From positions 1-57,956 of the forward strand of contig JAGWUS010000019.1 of NCBI GenBank assembly GCA_028868305.1: a stretch of 57,956 bases of DNA, given 5' to 3'. The DNA is from Burkholderiales bacterium (GTDB lineage: Bacteria > Pseudomonadota > Gammaproteobacteria > Burkholderiales > Burkholderiaceae_C). The first letter of the stretch is position 1; every line of letters starts with the position of its first letter. The notes below the pieces were generated by a model. The model made no database searches, was not told the origin of the DNA, and worked only from the letters and a program-made list of their open reading frames with translations. A program made the position numbers and the translations under genes. Shown here in pieces: positions 10,658-19,815 of this stretch.

Positions 10658-11440
10658 ATGAATACGCTAACCACGCCTTCCGCATCAAACTGGCTCAATA
10701 AAGTCCCTGAAGTGACCCTTTCGTTCTGGGTCATCAAAATCATGTCCACGACGGTCGGAGAAACCGGAGCCGATTTTCTGGCTGTCAATGCAGGCTTAGG
10801 CCAAGGCATGACTCGTACAGTGATGGGCGCGCTTTTGGCTGTAGCCTTATTCTTGCAGTTACGTACGCGGCGCTACACGCCCTGGATTTACTGGCTTACG
10901 GTCGTGCTGGTCAGCGTGGTCGGCACCCAGATTACTGACCTGCTCACCGACGGGCTAGGCGTTAGCCTGTATGTCAGCACGTCGGCATTTGCCTTGGCGC
11001 TTGCAGTGATTTTTGCAGTGTGGTTTTGGGTGGAACGCAGTTTGTCTATCCATGAGATTTTCACGCGGCGTAGGGAATGGTTTTACTGGTCGGCCATTCT
11101 CTGCACATTTGCGTTGGGCACAGCGTCCGGTGACTTGGCGACTGAGGCGCTTGGTCTTGGCTTCGTTTGGGGTGCAGTGTCGTTCGGCACATTGATCGCT
11201 ATCACCTATGCGGCATTCCGTTTTGGCGGTAACGCTGTACTCACCTTTTGGATTGGCTACATCCTGACTCGTCCCTTTGGTGCAGCACTCGGTGACTTGC
11301 TGACCCAGGCTAAAACTTATGGCGGCCTTGGCTTGGGTGCCATGTGGACCAGCGCGTTGTTCTTGACCGTGATTGTGATGTTGGTCGCCGTTGCGCAGTT
11401 CAGCGTTGGTCGCCGCATGCATGCACAAGCTGCCGAATAA
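10658..11440 (+). CDS. four-repeat integral membrane protein (COG4705 type)
   Basis: 260 residues, unknown function, resembling the family recorded as COG4705. About eight hydrophobic segments contain four related motifs: [10 protein letters not shown] followed by [14 protein letters not shown] followed by V-G-T-Q-I-T-D; F-Y-W-S-A-I followed by L-G-T-A-S-G-D; and [17 protein letters not shown]. The recurring small-residue plus Asp/Glu pattern inside the membrane suggests a transporter with acidic substrate- or ion-binding sites, but that is inference. It is a paralogue of the gene at 11932, with a lipoprotein gene between. ATG start with a purine-rich A-A-G-A-A-A-G leader. Confidence 0.8.
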   Translation: MNTLTTPSASNWLNKVPEVTLSFWVIKIMSTTVGETGADFLAVNAGLGQGMTRTVMGALLAVALFLQLRTRRYTPWIYWLTVVLVSVVGTQITDLLTDGLGVSLYVSTSAFALALAVIFAVWFWVERSLSIHEIFTRRREWFYWSAILCTFALGTASGDLATEALGLGFVWGAVSFGTLIAITYAAFRFGGNAVLTFWIGYILTRPFGAALGDLLTQAKTYGGLGLGAMWTSALFLTVIVMLVAVAQFSVGRRMHAQAAE

Positions 11441-11477
11441 CCTCTACCCCATAACCAAAGGAATAATCTTGCGACAT

Positions 11478-11912
11478 ATGAATTTACTAACCCGCCCAAT
11501 TGCTGCACTATCGGTTGTCGCACTCTTGGCCCTTGCGGCTGGATGCTCAAAGTCCACCGATACTGGTACCGGCGCAATAGCGACAAGTCAGAGCACCACC
11601 GCGCTGCAGGCAAAGGCCCCGTCCAAATTAGGGGACTTGTCTGCGTTTCGGAACATTGCAGCAGATGTTGCCACCATCGTGGACAAAGGCGATCTAGCAG
11701 CGGCAAAAGCACGGATCAAAGACCTGGAGGTCGCATGGGACTCGGCGGAGGCAGGCTTGAAGCCTCGTGCAGCGGACGATTGGCACAGGCTCGACAAAGC
11801 AATTGACCCCGCGCTTAGCGCACTGCGTGCAGAGCCCCCCAATCAAACCGACTGCAAAAAGGCCATGGCTGACCTATTGAGCACTTTCGACTCTTTGCAA
11901 ATGAAGCCCTGA
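11478..11912 (+). CDS. small lipoprotein between the two paralogous membrane proteins
   Basis: 144 residues from the ATG at 11478, which opens directly on a lipoprotein signal: charged M-N-L-L-T-R, hydrophobic core and lipobox L-A-A-G-C with Cys23. The mature part starts S-K-S-T-D-T-G-T-G and contains an alpha-helical region ([24 protein letters not shown]) with one further Cys. No catalytic motif is recognised. The frame runs on upstream into the previous gene but without coding character there. Its location between the paralogues suggests an envelope partner of those proteins. Confidence 0.75.
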   Translation: MNLLTRPIAALSVVALLALAAGCSKSTDTGTGAIATSQSTTALQAKAPSKLGDLSAFRNIAADVATIVDKGDLAAAKARIKDLEVAWDSAEAGLKPRAADDWHRLDKAIDPALSALRAEPPNQTDCKKAMADLLSTFDSLQMKP

Positions 11913-11931
11913 CCAGAGAAAACGAATTAGC

Positions 11932-12690
11932 ATGAATACTTCAGCAGAAAAAGCCCTGAGCAAAGTCCCAGAGGTCACTCTCGTTTTTTGGATCATCAAG
12001 ATTGCGGCCACCACGCTCGGTGAAACAGGGGGTGACGCCGTTTCGATGTCGATGAATTTGGGCTACCTGATTGGTACCGTTATTTTCGCAGCCGTATTTT
12101 TGGCTGCGGTCTTTGCGCAAATCAAGGCCAAAACCTTTCAGCCATTTCTTTACTGGACAACAATCATTGCAACCACCACGATCGGCACGACACTGGCTGA
12201 TTATGCTGACCGATCCCTAGGCATTGGGTACGCTGGTGGATCAGCCTTGCTAATGGCGTTGTTGTTCGGCTCATTGTTTATTTGGCATCGAACGCTAGGC
12301 TCAGTTTCGGTCAGCACGGTCAGTTCCCCGAAGGCCGAGATGTTCTACTGGGTGACCATCATGTTCTCCCAGACTTTGGGAACAGCACTGGGCGATTGGA
12401 CGGCGGATACGGCAGGATTGGGTTACACAGGCGGCGCCATTGTATTTAGCGGGCTTTTGGCCTTGGTCGTTGCAGCTTACTATTGGACAAAAGTGTCGCG
12501 AGTCCTACTTTTTTGGGCTGCATTTATTTTGACCAGGCCTCTTGGAGCCGTGGTGGGCGACTTTCTGGATAAGCCGATCAGTGCAGGCGGGTTGGACCTA
12601 AGCCGCTATTCAGCATCAGCTGCGCTTTTGGCTTTCATGCTCACTGCTATCTTGTTGTTCAAGCAACGTGCTGCCAGAACCGTGCATTGA
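11932..12690 (+). CDS. four-repeat integral membrane protein (COG4705 type), paralogue
   Basis: 252 residues. Aligns along its length with the protein at 10658: K-V-P-E-V-T-L-V-F-W with T-T-L-G-E-T-G-G-D; Y-W-T-T with I-G-T-T-L-A-D-Y; F-Y-W-V-T-I with L-G-T-A-L-G-D-W-T-A-D; F-W-A-A-F-I-L-T-R-P-L-G-A-V-V-G-D-F. The same four G-x-x-x-(D/E) motifs are kept, so these residues are probably the functional core. The two copies may form a heteromer or have diverged in specificity. It starts 19 bases after the lipoprotein stop, which argues for one transcript. Confidence 0.8.
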   Translation: MNTSAEKALSKVPEVTLVFWIIKIAATTLGETGGDAVSMSMNLGYLIGTVIFAAVFLAAVFAQIKAKTFQPFLYWTTIIATTTIGTTLADYADRSLGIGYAGGSALLMALLFGSLFIWHRTLGSVSVSTVSSPKAEMFYWVTIMFSQTLGTALGDWTADTAGLGYTGGAIVFSGLLALVVAAYYWTKVSRVLLFWAAFILTRPLGAVVGDFLDKPISAGGLDLSRYSASAALLAFMLTAILLFKQRAARTVH

Positions 12691-12739
12691 GCATGCGAGC
12701 GAAAATAGCGACTCATAGTCCTTTCAAATCCCGTCAACC

Positions 12740-13312
12740 ATGAAAAATATTGCCCATTCCCAATATGACAAACTCAGTCAAGCCTTTCATTGGGTTACTG
12801 CGATTATTGTTGTCACTGCTTTCATTCTAGGACCCGGAGACTTTGGGCGATTAATGCATGACGGCATTGACCCGAGTACGAGAATTGACATCGTATGGCA
12901 CGAGTCTTTGGGCATTGCCGTATTCACGCTCACACTCCTGCGCCTGTTATGGGTTGCAGTGCGTCCCGCTGCCCCAAGAATTCAGATGCAGTCATGGATG
13001 CATGTACTCGGCCGACTGATGCACATTGCATTGTGGGGTTTACTTTTTTCCTTGCCGATGACTGCGCTGTTGGCACTGGGCAGTGAGTCCAATCCTCTGA
13101 CTTTGCTGGGAGGGTTTCGCGTTGACAAGTTGCCGTTCATCGCAGGCTCGCAATTGGCAAGTCTTGCTGACTGGGGTGACGTACACAAACTGCTTGGCGA
13201 TACCATCCTCTGGTTAGCTGGAATTCATGCATTGGCCGCACTGTTTCACCATTTCAAACTTAAGGACGGGGTCCTTGCCTCAATGCTGCCTTGGCAGGTG
13301 AAGAGCAAATAG
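12740..13312 (+). CDS. cytochrome b561 family membrane protein
   Basis: 190 residues with four hydrophobic segments. Conserved features of bacterial b561: Q-A-F-H-W-V-T-A near the N-terminus, W-H-E-S-L-G at the second segment, and paired histidines late in the protein (V-H-K-L-L-G-D and L-A-G-I-H-A-L-A-A-L-F-H-H-F). These His residues would ligate two b hemes for transfer of electrons between quinol and a periplasmic partner or superoxide. It lies 49 bases after the second membrane paralogue and may belong to the same unit. Confidence 0.88.
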   Translation: MKNIAHSQYDKLSQAFHWVTAIIVVTAFILGPGDFGRLMHDGIDPSTRIDIVWHESLGIAVFTLTLLRLLWVAVRPAAPRIQMQSWMHVLGRLMHIALWGLLFSLPMTALLALGSESNPLTLLGGFRVDKLPFIAGSQLASLADWGDVHKLLGDTILWLAGIHALAALFHHFKLKDGVLASMLPWQVKSK

Positions 13313-13790
13313 GGTGGCCCCCTGGCAATAGCAGCGGGGTTAGAGTGCGGCATTGCTGATTGGAGACGACGCCATGATCGTTGCAGCCCTTATGGGACGT
13401 GCACAAATAGCTATACCTTTGATAGCATATGAGCCACTGCGACTGGCTAATCTGCGGCGCAATGCCCGGCATGGCACGCTTTGGCAAGGTCGGTGCTGGG
13501 CGCCTGGGCGTTTCCATTGCAGCCCAGCGCAAGCTGGGCACGCCTGGGAGAGTGAGACCAGCCCTTTGCGCTGGCGCTGTGGGACTGCGTATCCGTGACG
13601 CCCACATTCCGGCTAGCATGCTGGTGCACCCGACTTTGCATACCGCACGCCAGATGGACAGTTGGGCAAAAGCGTTCGAGTATTGAGATGTGTGTGACCG
13701 GACCAGCATGAACACTATAGACGCTACGCCCCTGACCTGGGGCAAGGTGAACACCTGGTCACAGCTTCCGCCACTCCCCATCTTCGCACC
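13313..13790. other. intergenic stretch with no supported gene
   Basis: Between the b561 gene and the amidotransferase. Short open frames exist on both strands, for example plus 13353-13598 and 13429-13686, but none shows a recognisable domain or ribosome binding site. The only structure seen is copy c of the dispersed repeat at 13399-13427. Confidence 0.5.
13399..13427 (+). repeat. dispersed repeat copy c
   Basis: GTGCACAAATAGCTA, nine bases, TAGCAT. It keeps the GCACAA block and the AGCTA/TAGC ends with nine-base spacing seen in copies a and b. Intergenic here. Confidence 0.6.
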
Positions 13791-14495
13791 GTGAAACCTG
13801 TCGCCGTCATTCAGCATGTCGCCAATGACGGGCCCAGTTACTTTGCCACGTGGCTGACACTGCAAGGCATACCATTCCAGGTTTTTCAGATGTTCCTGGG
13901 AAACAGTCTTCCGGCTGACATTTGCGCGCACAGCGGCCTTTGCATTCTGGGTGGCCCGATGAGCGCCAACGACCCTGTGCCGTACTTTGGCAATCTCCTT
14001 CAACTGGTGCGGAACGCAACCCAGCTCGATGTTCCGGTGATTGGCCATTGCCTGGGCGGGCAGCTCATGAGCCGGGCCTTGGGTGGCACCGTGCAAGCCT
14101 CCGAAAACATGGAGATCGGCTGGAGTGATCTGGAAGCCGTTTCCCCGGAGGCAGCGCAATGGCTGGGCACGTCAGAACCAGTGCGCCTCTTTCAATGGCA
14201 CGCCGAATCATTCAGCATCCCGCCGGGTGCCACACACCTCCTGCGTGGGCAGCACTGCCGCAACCAGGCCTATGTTCTGGGCGGCAGGCATCTGGGCATG
14301 CAGTTCCATTGCGAAGTGGATGCCCCAAAAGTGCGCGAGTGGCTGATTGCGGGGGCCGGAGAAATCCACAGTTGCGCATCCCCGGGCGTTGGGCAAGTCG
14401 AAACCATCCTGTGCTCGCTTGACCTGGATCTCGCGCACAGCCAGCGCATCGCCAGCCATCTCTACCGGCGCTGGGCCAGTGGTCTGAAACGCTGA
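13791..14495 (+). CDS. class I glutamine amidotransferase-like protein
   Basis: 234 residues, GTG start. Class I GATase fold with the nucleophile elbow G-H-C-L-G-G-Q-L at about residue 84, an earlier oxyanion-type L-G-G-P-M-S-A segment, and the His/Glu pair in M-Q-F-H-C-E-V-D. It resembles stand-alone GuaA-like amidotransferases (the type annotated as GMP synthase, glutamine amidotransferase domain) and lacks a synthetase domain, so the acceptor of the ammonia is unknown. No ATG precedes the conserved K-P-V-A-V-I-Q-H start. Convergent with the CBS gene. Confidence 0.85.
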   Translation: MKPVAVIQHVANDGPSYFATWLTLQGIPFQVFQMFLGNSLPADICAHSGLCILGGPMSANDPVPYFGNLLQLVRNATQLDVPVIGHCLGGQLMSRALGGTVQASENMEIGWSDLEAVSPEAAQWLGTSEPVRLFQWHAESFSIPPGATHLLRGQHCRNQAYVLGGRHLGMQFHCEVDAPKVREWLIAGAGEIHSCASPGVGQVETILCSLDLDLAHSQRIASHLYRRWASGLKR

Positions 14496-14506
14496 GCCTT
14501 CAGTTT

Positions 14507-15154
14507 TCAGGTCCAGAGATCCAGAGGGGGGTCTGCCACCACAGCGCGCAGGATATCGGTGCGCGACACAAATCCGGTCACACGACCGCCATCGTCCACC
14601 ACTGGCAAGCCAGGCAAGCCGGTATCGAGCAGTACGCGGGCAACACGGCGAATATCGGTGTCCATGGCCACGCTGGGCACAGGCGACCACATCACGTCGC
14701 CCACGCTCTGGGCCAGAAGGGCACGCCAGACCAGGGCATGCATTTCAGGGCCAGGCAGCCGGTCCGGGCGCGTCAGATCGGCGCGCGTAAGCAAACCCAC
14801 CAGCACACCATCAGCCCCCACCACAGGCACCTGGCCGATACCCCGGTCTGCCAGCAGAGACCATGCGTCTCCCACCGTAGCGGTATCCGAAATGGTCACG
14901 ACATTGCGGGTCACGATATCGTCCACCCTGCTCAAGGGATGGCGCTGGGCATCCTGTCGGGTCGTTTGTGCGTAGGCGGACATGGCACTACGGTGCAGCA
15001 GATCCCTGGGCACTGCGGGGGTATGGTCCTGCGCGTCCTGACCAATGGACGCCACACGACGGGAGCGGGCCAGCGCGGACATGGCGTCTATCGTGCGCAG
15101 ATCTTCCATAGACCCGCGAAACAGGCGACCTGCCCTTCCATACACCGAGAACAT
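14507..15154 (-). CDS. tandem CBS domain protein
   Basis: 215 residues. The first 75 residues are unassigned; then two CBS motifs follow (I-V-T-R-N-V-V-T-I to L-V-G-L-L-T-R-A-D-L, and V-M-W-S-P-V-P-S-V to V-T-G-F-V-S-R-T-D-I-L-R-A-V), which pair to bind adenine nucleotides. No enzyme or channel domain is attached. It lies 33 bases downstream of the hemW stop on the same strand. Confidence 0.85.
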   Translation of the reverse strand: MFSVYGRAGRLFRGSMEDLRTIDAMSALARSRRVASIGQDAQDHTPAVPRDLLHRSAMSAYAQTTRQDAQRHPLSRVDDIVTRNVVTISDTATVGDAWSLLADRGIGQVPVVGADGVLVGLLTRADLTRPDRLPGPEMHALVWRALLAQSVGDVMWSPVPSVAMDTDIRRVARVLLDTGLPGLPVVDDGGRVTGFVSRTDILRAVVADPPLDLWT

Positions 15155-15186
15155 GCCATTTCCTCCTGTGGTGACCCGTGCACCTG

Positions 15187-16461
15187 CTATTCAGCATTGG
15201 ACAGGAAAAGCTCCTGCAAGTCACTCAGAAAGTCAAAACCCCGTTGCGTGGGCCGTACGCGGGCGAAGTCCCGCTCAATCAGGCCTTTTGCCTCCGCTGC
15301 ATCCAGCGCCGCCTGAATAGCTGTAACCGCCAGACCGGTACGTTCGGTGAATTCACGCAAACCAAAACCGTGACGCAAACGCAATGCGTTGAGCATGAAT
15401 TCAAACGGGAGTTCAGCACGACCCACTTCCACGTCCTGCGCTACTGCGTTGCCCAGCAATGCGCGCTCCATATACAAGCGGGGTTCACGCAGCCGCACCT
15501 GCCGGACCACACGATGGGCAAAGCTCAACTTGCTATGCGCGCCGGCGCCCAGCCCCAAATAGTCACCAAACTGCCAGTAGTTCAGGTTGTGGCGACACCG
15601 GTGTCCGGCACGGGCATACGCCGACACCTCGTACCGGTCCAGCCCGGCCACGCCGGTGAGTGCGGTAATGTGATCCAGCATGGCATAGGCCGTGTCGTCC
15701 TCCGGCACCGCTGGCGGGTACTTGGCAAAGTAGGTATTGGGCTCGATGGTCAGGTGGTAGATGGAAATATGCGGTGGCGCGAATTGCAGGGCCGTGGCAA
15801 TGTCCTGCCCCACCTGCGCAAGCGTCTGCCCCGGCAGGGCGTACATGATGTCCAGATTGAAGGTGTCAAACGCCTGAGCGGCTTCTTCCACCGCGCGCAG
15901 TGCCTGGTCGCGGTCATGCACCCGGCCAAGGGCCTGCAAATGGCTATCGTTAAAGCTTTGCACACCAATGGACAAGCGGGTAACGCCGGCACTGCGGTAG
16001 GCCCTGAAACGGTCTTTCTCAAAGGTGCCCGGATTGGCCTCCATGGTGATTTCGCAGTCCGGTTCCAGGCGCAGCCGCGCCCGGATATCACCCAGCAAGC
16101 GGTCGATCGCTGCCGGAGAAAACAGGCTGGGAGTTCCACCCCCGAGGAAGATACTGTGGATGGTGCGGCCCCAGATCAGGGGCAAAGCAGCCTCCAGATC
16201 GGCCACCACGGCGTCGATATACCGCTGCTCCGGCAACGCATCCCGGCGCACTTCATGCGAATTGAAATCGCAATAGGGGCACTTGCGAATGCACCAGGGC
16301 AGGTGCACATACAACGACAGCGGCGGCAAAGCGATCAGTTGCAAGGTGCCGGGGCGCATGTAGTGCTGCACATCGTGCACCTGGGCCGTCAGCGCATCCA
16401 CCTGCGCAATGGGAATAACAGGCCCGGGACTCACCACGTCACTTGCCCAGCCAGCGTTCAC
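15187..16461 (-). CDS. hemW: radical SAM heme chaperone HemW
   Basis: 424 residues. HemW is a coproporphyrinogen-oxidase-like radical SAM protein that binds heme and delivers it to membrane cytochromes. The SAM iron-sulfur motif is C57-x3-C61-x2-C64 (W-C-I-R-K-C-P-Y-C-D-F). It is followed by G-G-G-T-P-S-L and G-V-Q-S-F-N-D, and the C-terminal HemN-like domain contains F-M-L-N-A-L-R-L. The GTG start at 16461 overlaps the rdgB stop by 23 bases. Oxygen-independent HemN usually has an extra N-terminal region absent here. Confidence 0.93.
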   Translation of the reverse strand: MNAGWASDVVSPGPVIPIAQVDALTAQVHDVQHYMRPGTLQLIALPPLSLYVHLPWCIRKCPYCDFNSHEVRRDALPEQRYIDAVVADLEAALPLIWGRTIHSIFLGGGTPSLFSPAAIDRLLGDIRARLRLEPDCEITMEANPGTFEKDRFRAYRSAGVTRLSIGVQSFNDSHLQALGRVHDRDQALRAVEEAAQAFDTFNLDIMYALPGQTLAQVGQDIATALQFAPPHISIYHLTIEPNTYFAKYPPAVPEDDTAYAMLDHITALTGVAGLDRYEVSAYARAGHRCRHNLNYWQFGDYLGLGAGAHSKLSFAHRVVRQVRLREPRLYMERALLGNAVAQDVEVGRAELPFEFMLNALRLRHGFGLREFTERTGLAVTAIQAALDAAEAKGLIERDFARVRPTQRGFDFLSDLQELFLSNAE

Positions 16462-17044
16462 GCATCAGGGCCACCATGGCCGCTGCAGCCCGTCCCCGAT
16501 GGCTATTGGCATTTTTGACTTCCACTGGCAACTGTGCAAATGTTTTTTCAAATTCGGGAAGCCACATGACCGGATCAAATCCAAAACCGTTGCTCCCCGC
16601 TGGGGCCCGCGTAATGAGCCCCTGGGCGCGGCCCATGGCAATCAGGGGCTCCGGGTCCTGCGGTGAACGCACTGCGACCAGCGTGCTCACCAGTGCGGCA
16701 CGGCGGTCATCGATTTCCGTCATCTGCTCCAGCAAGGCGCGCACATTGTTGTCGTCCCCCTTGGGGTAGCCGAACTGGGTGGCGTAGTAGGCCGTATCCA
16801 CGCCGGGCAGACCTCCAAAGGCTTCCACGCACAGGCCGGCATCGTCGGCCAAGGCAGGCAAGCCAGTGTGCTGCGCGGCGTTGCGCGCCTTTGCCAGCGC
16901 GTTTTCCACAAACGTGCGGTGAGGCTCCGGCGCCTCGGGCACACTGAGATCGCTTTGCGCAATGAGTGTGCAGCCCAGCTGGCTGAACAGTGCCTGCAAT
17001 TCAGCCAGCTTGCCTTGGTTGTTGGATGCCAGAACAATTTTCAT
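16439..17044 (-). CDS. rdgB: non-canonical purine NTP pyrophosphatase (RdgB/HAM1)
   Basis: 201 residues. Hydrolyses dITP, ITP and XTP to the monophosphates and so keeps damaged purines out of DNA. Family signatures are S-N-N-Q-G-K-L near the N-terminus, A-L-A-D-D-A-G-L-C-V-E-A, and the late G-F-G-F-D-P-V and S-H-R-G-R-A. It follows rph after 39 bases and overlaps hemW. Confidence 0.96.
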   Translation of the reverse strand: MKIVLASNNQGKLAELQALFSQLGCTLIAQSDLSVPEAPEPHRTFVENALAKARNAAQHTGLPALADDAGLCVEAFGGLPGVDTAYYATQFGYPKGDDNNVRALLEQMTEIDDRRAALVSTLVAVRSPQDPEPLIAMGRAQGLITRAPAGSNGFGFDPVMWLPEFEKTFAQLPVEVKNANSHRGRAAAAMVALMRERWLGK

Positions 17045-17071
17045 TAAAAAGCACTCCAGCCCTTACGAGAT

Positions 17072-17100
17072 CTGCGCAATAAGCTATGTATTTGATAGCG
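17072..17100 (+). repeat. dispersed repeat copy d, at the rph 3' end
   Basis: CTGCGCAATAAGCTA, nine bases, TAGCG. The rph stop codon (17084-17086) and its last codons (L-S-N-T) lie inside this copy, so the repeat appears to have replaced or trimmed the natural C-terminus. Orientation and nine-base spacing match the other copies. Confidence 0.6.
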
Positions 17101-17815
17101 TTTTGCGCTGCATTGCTATCAGTTCGGAAATGCCTTTTTCCGCCAGGACGAGCAGGGCATCCATGTCGGAGCGCGTGAAGGCTGCGCCCTCCGCGGTACC
17201 TTGAACCTCGACAAAATGGCCTGCCCCGGTCATCACCACATTCATGTCGGTGTCACACGCCGAGTCCTCGGTGTACTCCAGATCCAGCAGCGGCGTACCC
17301 TGCACGATGCCCACCGAAATGGCCGCCACCTGGGCCGTAATGGGCGACTCGGTAATTTTGCCGGAGGCCAGCAGGGTGTTCACCGCGTCCTGTGCCGCGA
17401 CGAATGCCCCAGTAATGGCCGCAGTGCGGGTACCACCGTCGGCCTGCAGCACATCGCAATCCAGCGCGATGGTGCGTTCGCCCAGTTTTTTGAGGTCGAA
17501 CACGGCACGCATGGACCGTCCGATCAGGCGCTGGATTTCCTGGGTACGACCACTCTGCTTGCCTTTGGCCGCCTCGCGGTCGCTTCGGGAATGCGTGGCA
17601 CGCGGCAGCATGCCGTATTCGGCGGTGACCCAGCCTTCGCCGCTGCCCTTCTTGTGCGGCGGTACCTTTTCCTGCACCGAGGCGGTACAGAGCACCTTAG
17701 TGCCACCAAACTCGATCAGCACCGAGCCTTCGGCATGCACCGTATAGCCACGGGTCATGCGCACCGGGCGCAACTGATTTGCGGCACGTTCACCGCTTCG
17801 GACGAATTCATTCAT
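17084..17815 (-). CDS. rph: ribonuclease PH
   Basis: 243 residues. Phosphorolytic 3'-5' exoribonuclease that trims tRNA 3' ends. Conserved features: [12 protein letters not shown] at the start, [15 protein letters not shown], the phosphate-binding [12 protein letters not shown] and [13 protein letters not shown]. Full length. The last four residues (L-S-N-T) and the stop come from dispersed repeat copy d. It starts five bases after the PP2C stop. Confidence 0.97.
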   Translation of the reverse strand: MNEFVRSGERAANQLRPVRMTRGYTVHAEGSVLIEFGGTKVLCTASVQEKVPPHKKGSGEGWVTAEYGMLPRATHSRSDREAAKGKQSGRTQEIQRLIGRSMRAVFDLKKLGERTIALDCDVLQADGGTRTAAITGAFVAAQDAVNTLLASGKITESPITAQVAAISVGIVQGTPLLDLEYTEDSACDTDMNVVMTGAGHFVEVQGTAEGAAFTRSDMDALLVLAEKGISELIAMQRKTLSNT

Positions 17816-17820
17816 GGCTT

Positions 17821-18735
17821 TCAGGATCTGCGTGCGGCCGACCGACGGATGGCCGCATTGATTTCAGCGATGGAGCGCTCGATTGCTGCGTCATCCATGT
17901 CATCTTCACCGGGGTCAATGCCACCGGCCTGTACAGTCGACGCAAAAACACCGTCTTCGATGTTATCGGTGGAAATGTTGCCGCGCGTGGAGGGGAACGC
18001 ATCCGGTGTTTCCCACTCCATGGCTATCAGTGTGACATTGTCGCTGTGGGAGCCAGCCTTGATCAGTGCATGCTCTACCAGTTCTGGCGCCGCCAGCGCC
18101 ACGGGTTTTTGGCTCAAGTGAAAGACGATATCAATGTCTTCCATGGCGCCCCACAAACCATCCGAGCACAGCAGGATGCGGTCGCCCTGTTGTAGAGGAA
18201 TAGGCCCCGTCTGCTCATACACAGGCTTGCTGGGAGAGCCCAGGCAGGTGTAAAGCACATTGCGGCTGATATTGGCCGGCATTGCGTTGGTCCTTCGGCT
18301 GTCGTTGCGCTGCTCCAGATAGGAATGGTCGCGGGTACGTGCCAGCAGTTCTCCCTGGCGCACGAAATACAGCCGCGAGTCACCACAATGCACCCAGTGG
18401 GCAACACCGTTCTGGACTATGGCGGCCACCAGAGTTGTCCGCGGGGTGTCCAGCAAGCCCTTTTCAGCAGCGTAGCGCAGAATCTGGTGGTGTGCCGCCA
18501 TCACAGCCGAAGTGAAGAAAGCCTGCACGTCTGAAATTTCGGGCTGCGCCTGTTTTTGGTACAGGGCCGATATCACCTGCAACGCCAACTGGGCAGCCAC
18601 CTCGCCCTGCGGATGCCCCCCCATGCCGTCGGCCAGTAAAAACAGGCCGGAACTGCGGGTGTAGCAATATCCCATGCGATCCTCGTTTTTCTCGCGACCG
18701 CCTTTGCGGCTGATCTGAAAAACGGAAAATTTCAT
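17821..18735 (-). CDS. PP2C-family serine/threonine protein phosphatase
   Basis: 304 residues. Metal-dependent phosphatase with metal ligands in N-E-D-R (D19) and L-L-A-D-G-M-G-G-H (D36), a later [11 protein letters not shown], and the C-terminal S-D-N-V-T-L motif. After the catalytic domain of about 245 residues comes an acidic tail rich in Asp/Glu. Its start overlaps the kinase stop as ATGA, so the two act as a kinase/phosphatase pair made together, upstream of rph-rdgB-hemW. Confidence 0.92.
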   Translation of the reverse strand: MKFSVFQISRKGGREKNEDRMGYCYTRSSGLFLLADGMGGHPQGEVAAQLALQVISALYQKQAQPEISDVQAFFTSAVMAAHHQILRYAAEKGLLDTPRTTLVAAIVQNGVAHWVHCGDSRLYFVRQGELLARTRDHSYLEQRNDSRRTNAMPANISRNVLYTCLGSPSKPVYEQTGPIPLQQGDRILLCSDGLWGAMEDIDIVFHLSQKPVALAAPELVEHALIKAGSHSDNVTLIAMEWETPDAFPSTRGNISTDNIEDGVFASTVQAGGIDPGEDDMDDAAIERSIAEINAAIRRSAARRS

Positions 18736-19736
18736 TTGGTTTTTGTCCCCGGCGCAGCACCCTGAACCGTCTTTTTGGTATCAGCCAGCATGGTGTCAAA
18801 CTGCATGCGCACTTTTTCTGTGACGCTCAGCTTGGTGTACTTTCGCTCCCCTTCCCGGCTCAATTCCTTCTGCAAGGCGAACACCGATTGCGGACGGGAC
18901 AGCGGATCCAGCGACATGCACCACTCCACCACCTCGATCAGATTGTCGGAATACACACCGCGCAACCGTGCCAAGGCAATGGCAATGCGATCTTTCTCCA
19001 GTCGTTGCGGTGCTTCGTTGGGCGGATAGCCCTGCATGCAGGCGTAGATACAGGCACCAATGGCATAAATGTCTGTCCAAGGGCCCATGGAGGCATCGCG
19101 GCGGTACATCTCGGGTGCAGCAAACCCGGGCGTATACATAGGGCGAATGAAATTGCCTTCCTTGCTCAGCACCTCGCGGGCCGCACCAAAGTCGATCAGC
19201 ACCGACTTGTTGTCATCGGTAATGAAAATATTGGCTGGCTTGATGTCCAGGTGCAGCATCTTGTGCTGGTGCACGATGCGCAAACCACGAAGAATTTCGT
19301 CAAATAGGGATCGGATGGTGGACTCGCGGAATACCTTGCTCTGTTTAAGGTCACGCGCTGTGACAATGAAATCCTGCAGGGCAGCGCCCTCCAGGTAGTT
19401 CATGACCATGTACACGGTTTCGTTTTCCCGGAAAAAATTCAGCACGCTGACCACGGACGGGTGTGAAATCTGGGCCAGTGAACGGCCTTCTTCAAAGAAA
19501 CTCTTGAGGCCAAGACGGTAGAGCGACAGCTTTTCGGGGGCTACCTGCGGCAGCAATTCCCCGGGGGCACGTGTTGCCAGAGACGAAGGCAGATACTCCT
19601 TGACGGCGACCTGCTGACCTTCTGAGTCCACTGCTAGGTAAACCAGACCAAAACCGCCCGCTGCAACTTTACGAATGATGCGGTAGCCGCCGATCATGGT
19701 GTCCGGTGGGAGTGGTGCTGGCTTGACCTTTGACAT
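18732..19736 (-). CDS. serine/threonine protein kinase (Hanks type)
   Basis: 334 residues from the ATG at 19736 (M-S-K-V-K-P-A-P-L-P); the frame extends 19 codons further without homology. Glycine loop A-A-G-G-F-G (25-30), ATP lysine K46 in V-A-V-K-E-Y, catalytic loop H-L-D-I-K-P-A-N-I (162-170, catalytic D164) and D-F-G (182-184). The residue before the catalytic Asp is Leu instead of Arg, so it is a non-RD kinase and may not need activation-loop phosphorylation. No transmembrane segment or sensor domain is seen, so it is cytoplasmic. Divergent from yicC. Confidence 0.93.
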   Translation of the reverse strand: MSKVKPAPLPPDTMIGGYRIIRKVAAGGFGLVYLAVDSEGQQVAVKEYLPSSLATRAPGELLPQVAPEKLSLYRLGLKSFFEEGRSLAQISHPSVVSVLNFFRENETVYMVMNYLEGAALQDFIVTARDLKQSKVFRESTIRSLFDEILRGLRIVHQHKMLHLDIKPANIFITDDNKSVLIDFGAAREVLSKEGNFIRPMYTPGFAAPEMYRRDASMGPWTDIYAIGACIYACMQGYPPNEAPQRLEKDRIAIALARLRGVYSDNLIEVVEWCMSLDPLSRPQSVFALQKELSREGERKYTKLSVTEKVRMQFDTMLADTKKTVQGAAPGTKTK

Positions 19737-19815
19737 AAATTCGAATTGAGGGAATCGTCTTGAACGGCTGAACCGGGTTATTCTCGGGGCCATTCTTACG
19801 ACCCGAGACCATGCG

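Noticed and set aside
13429..13686. 85-codon plus ORF in the gap before the amidotransferase
   Set aside because: No ribosome binding site, domain or coding-like composition; lies over the dispersed repeat region.
13260..14159. 299-codon minus frame across the b561 end and the amidotransferase start
   Set aside because: It covers the conserved amidotransferase start in antisense and shows no family; the plus-strand genes are clear.
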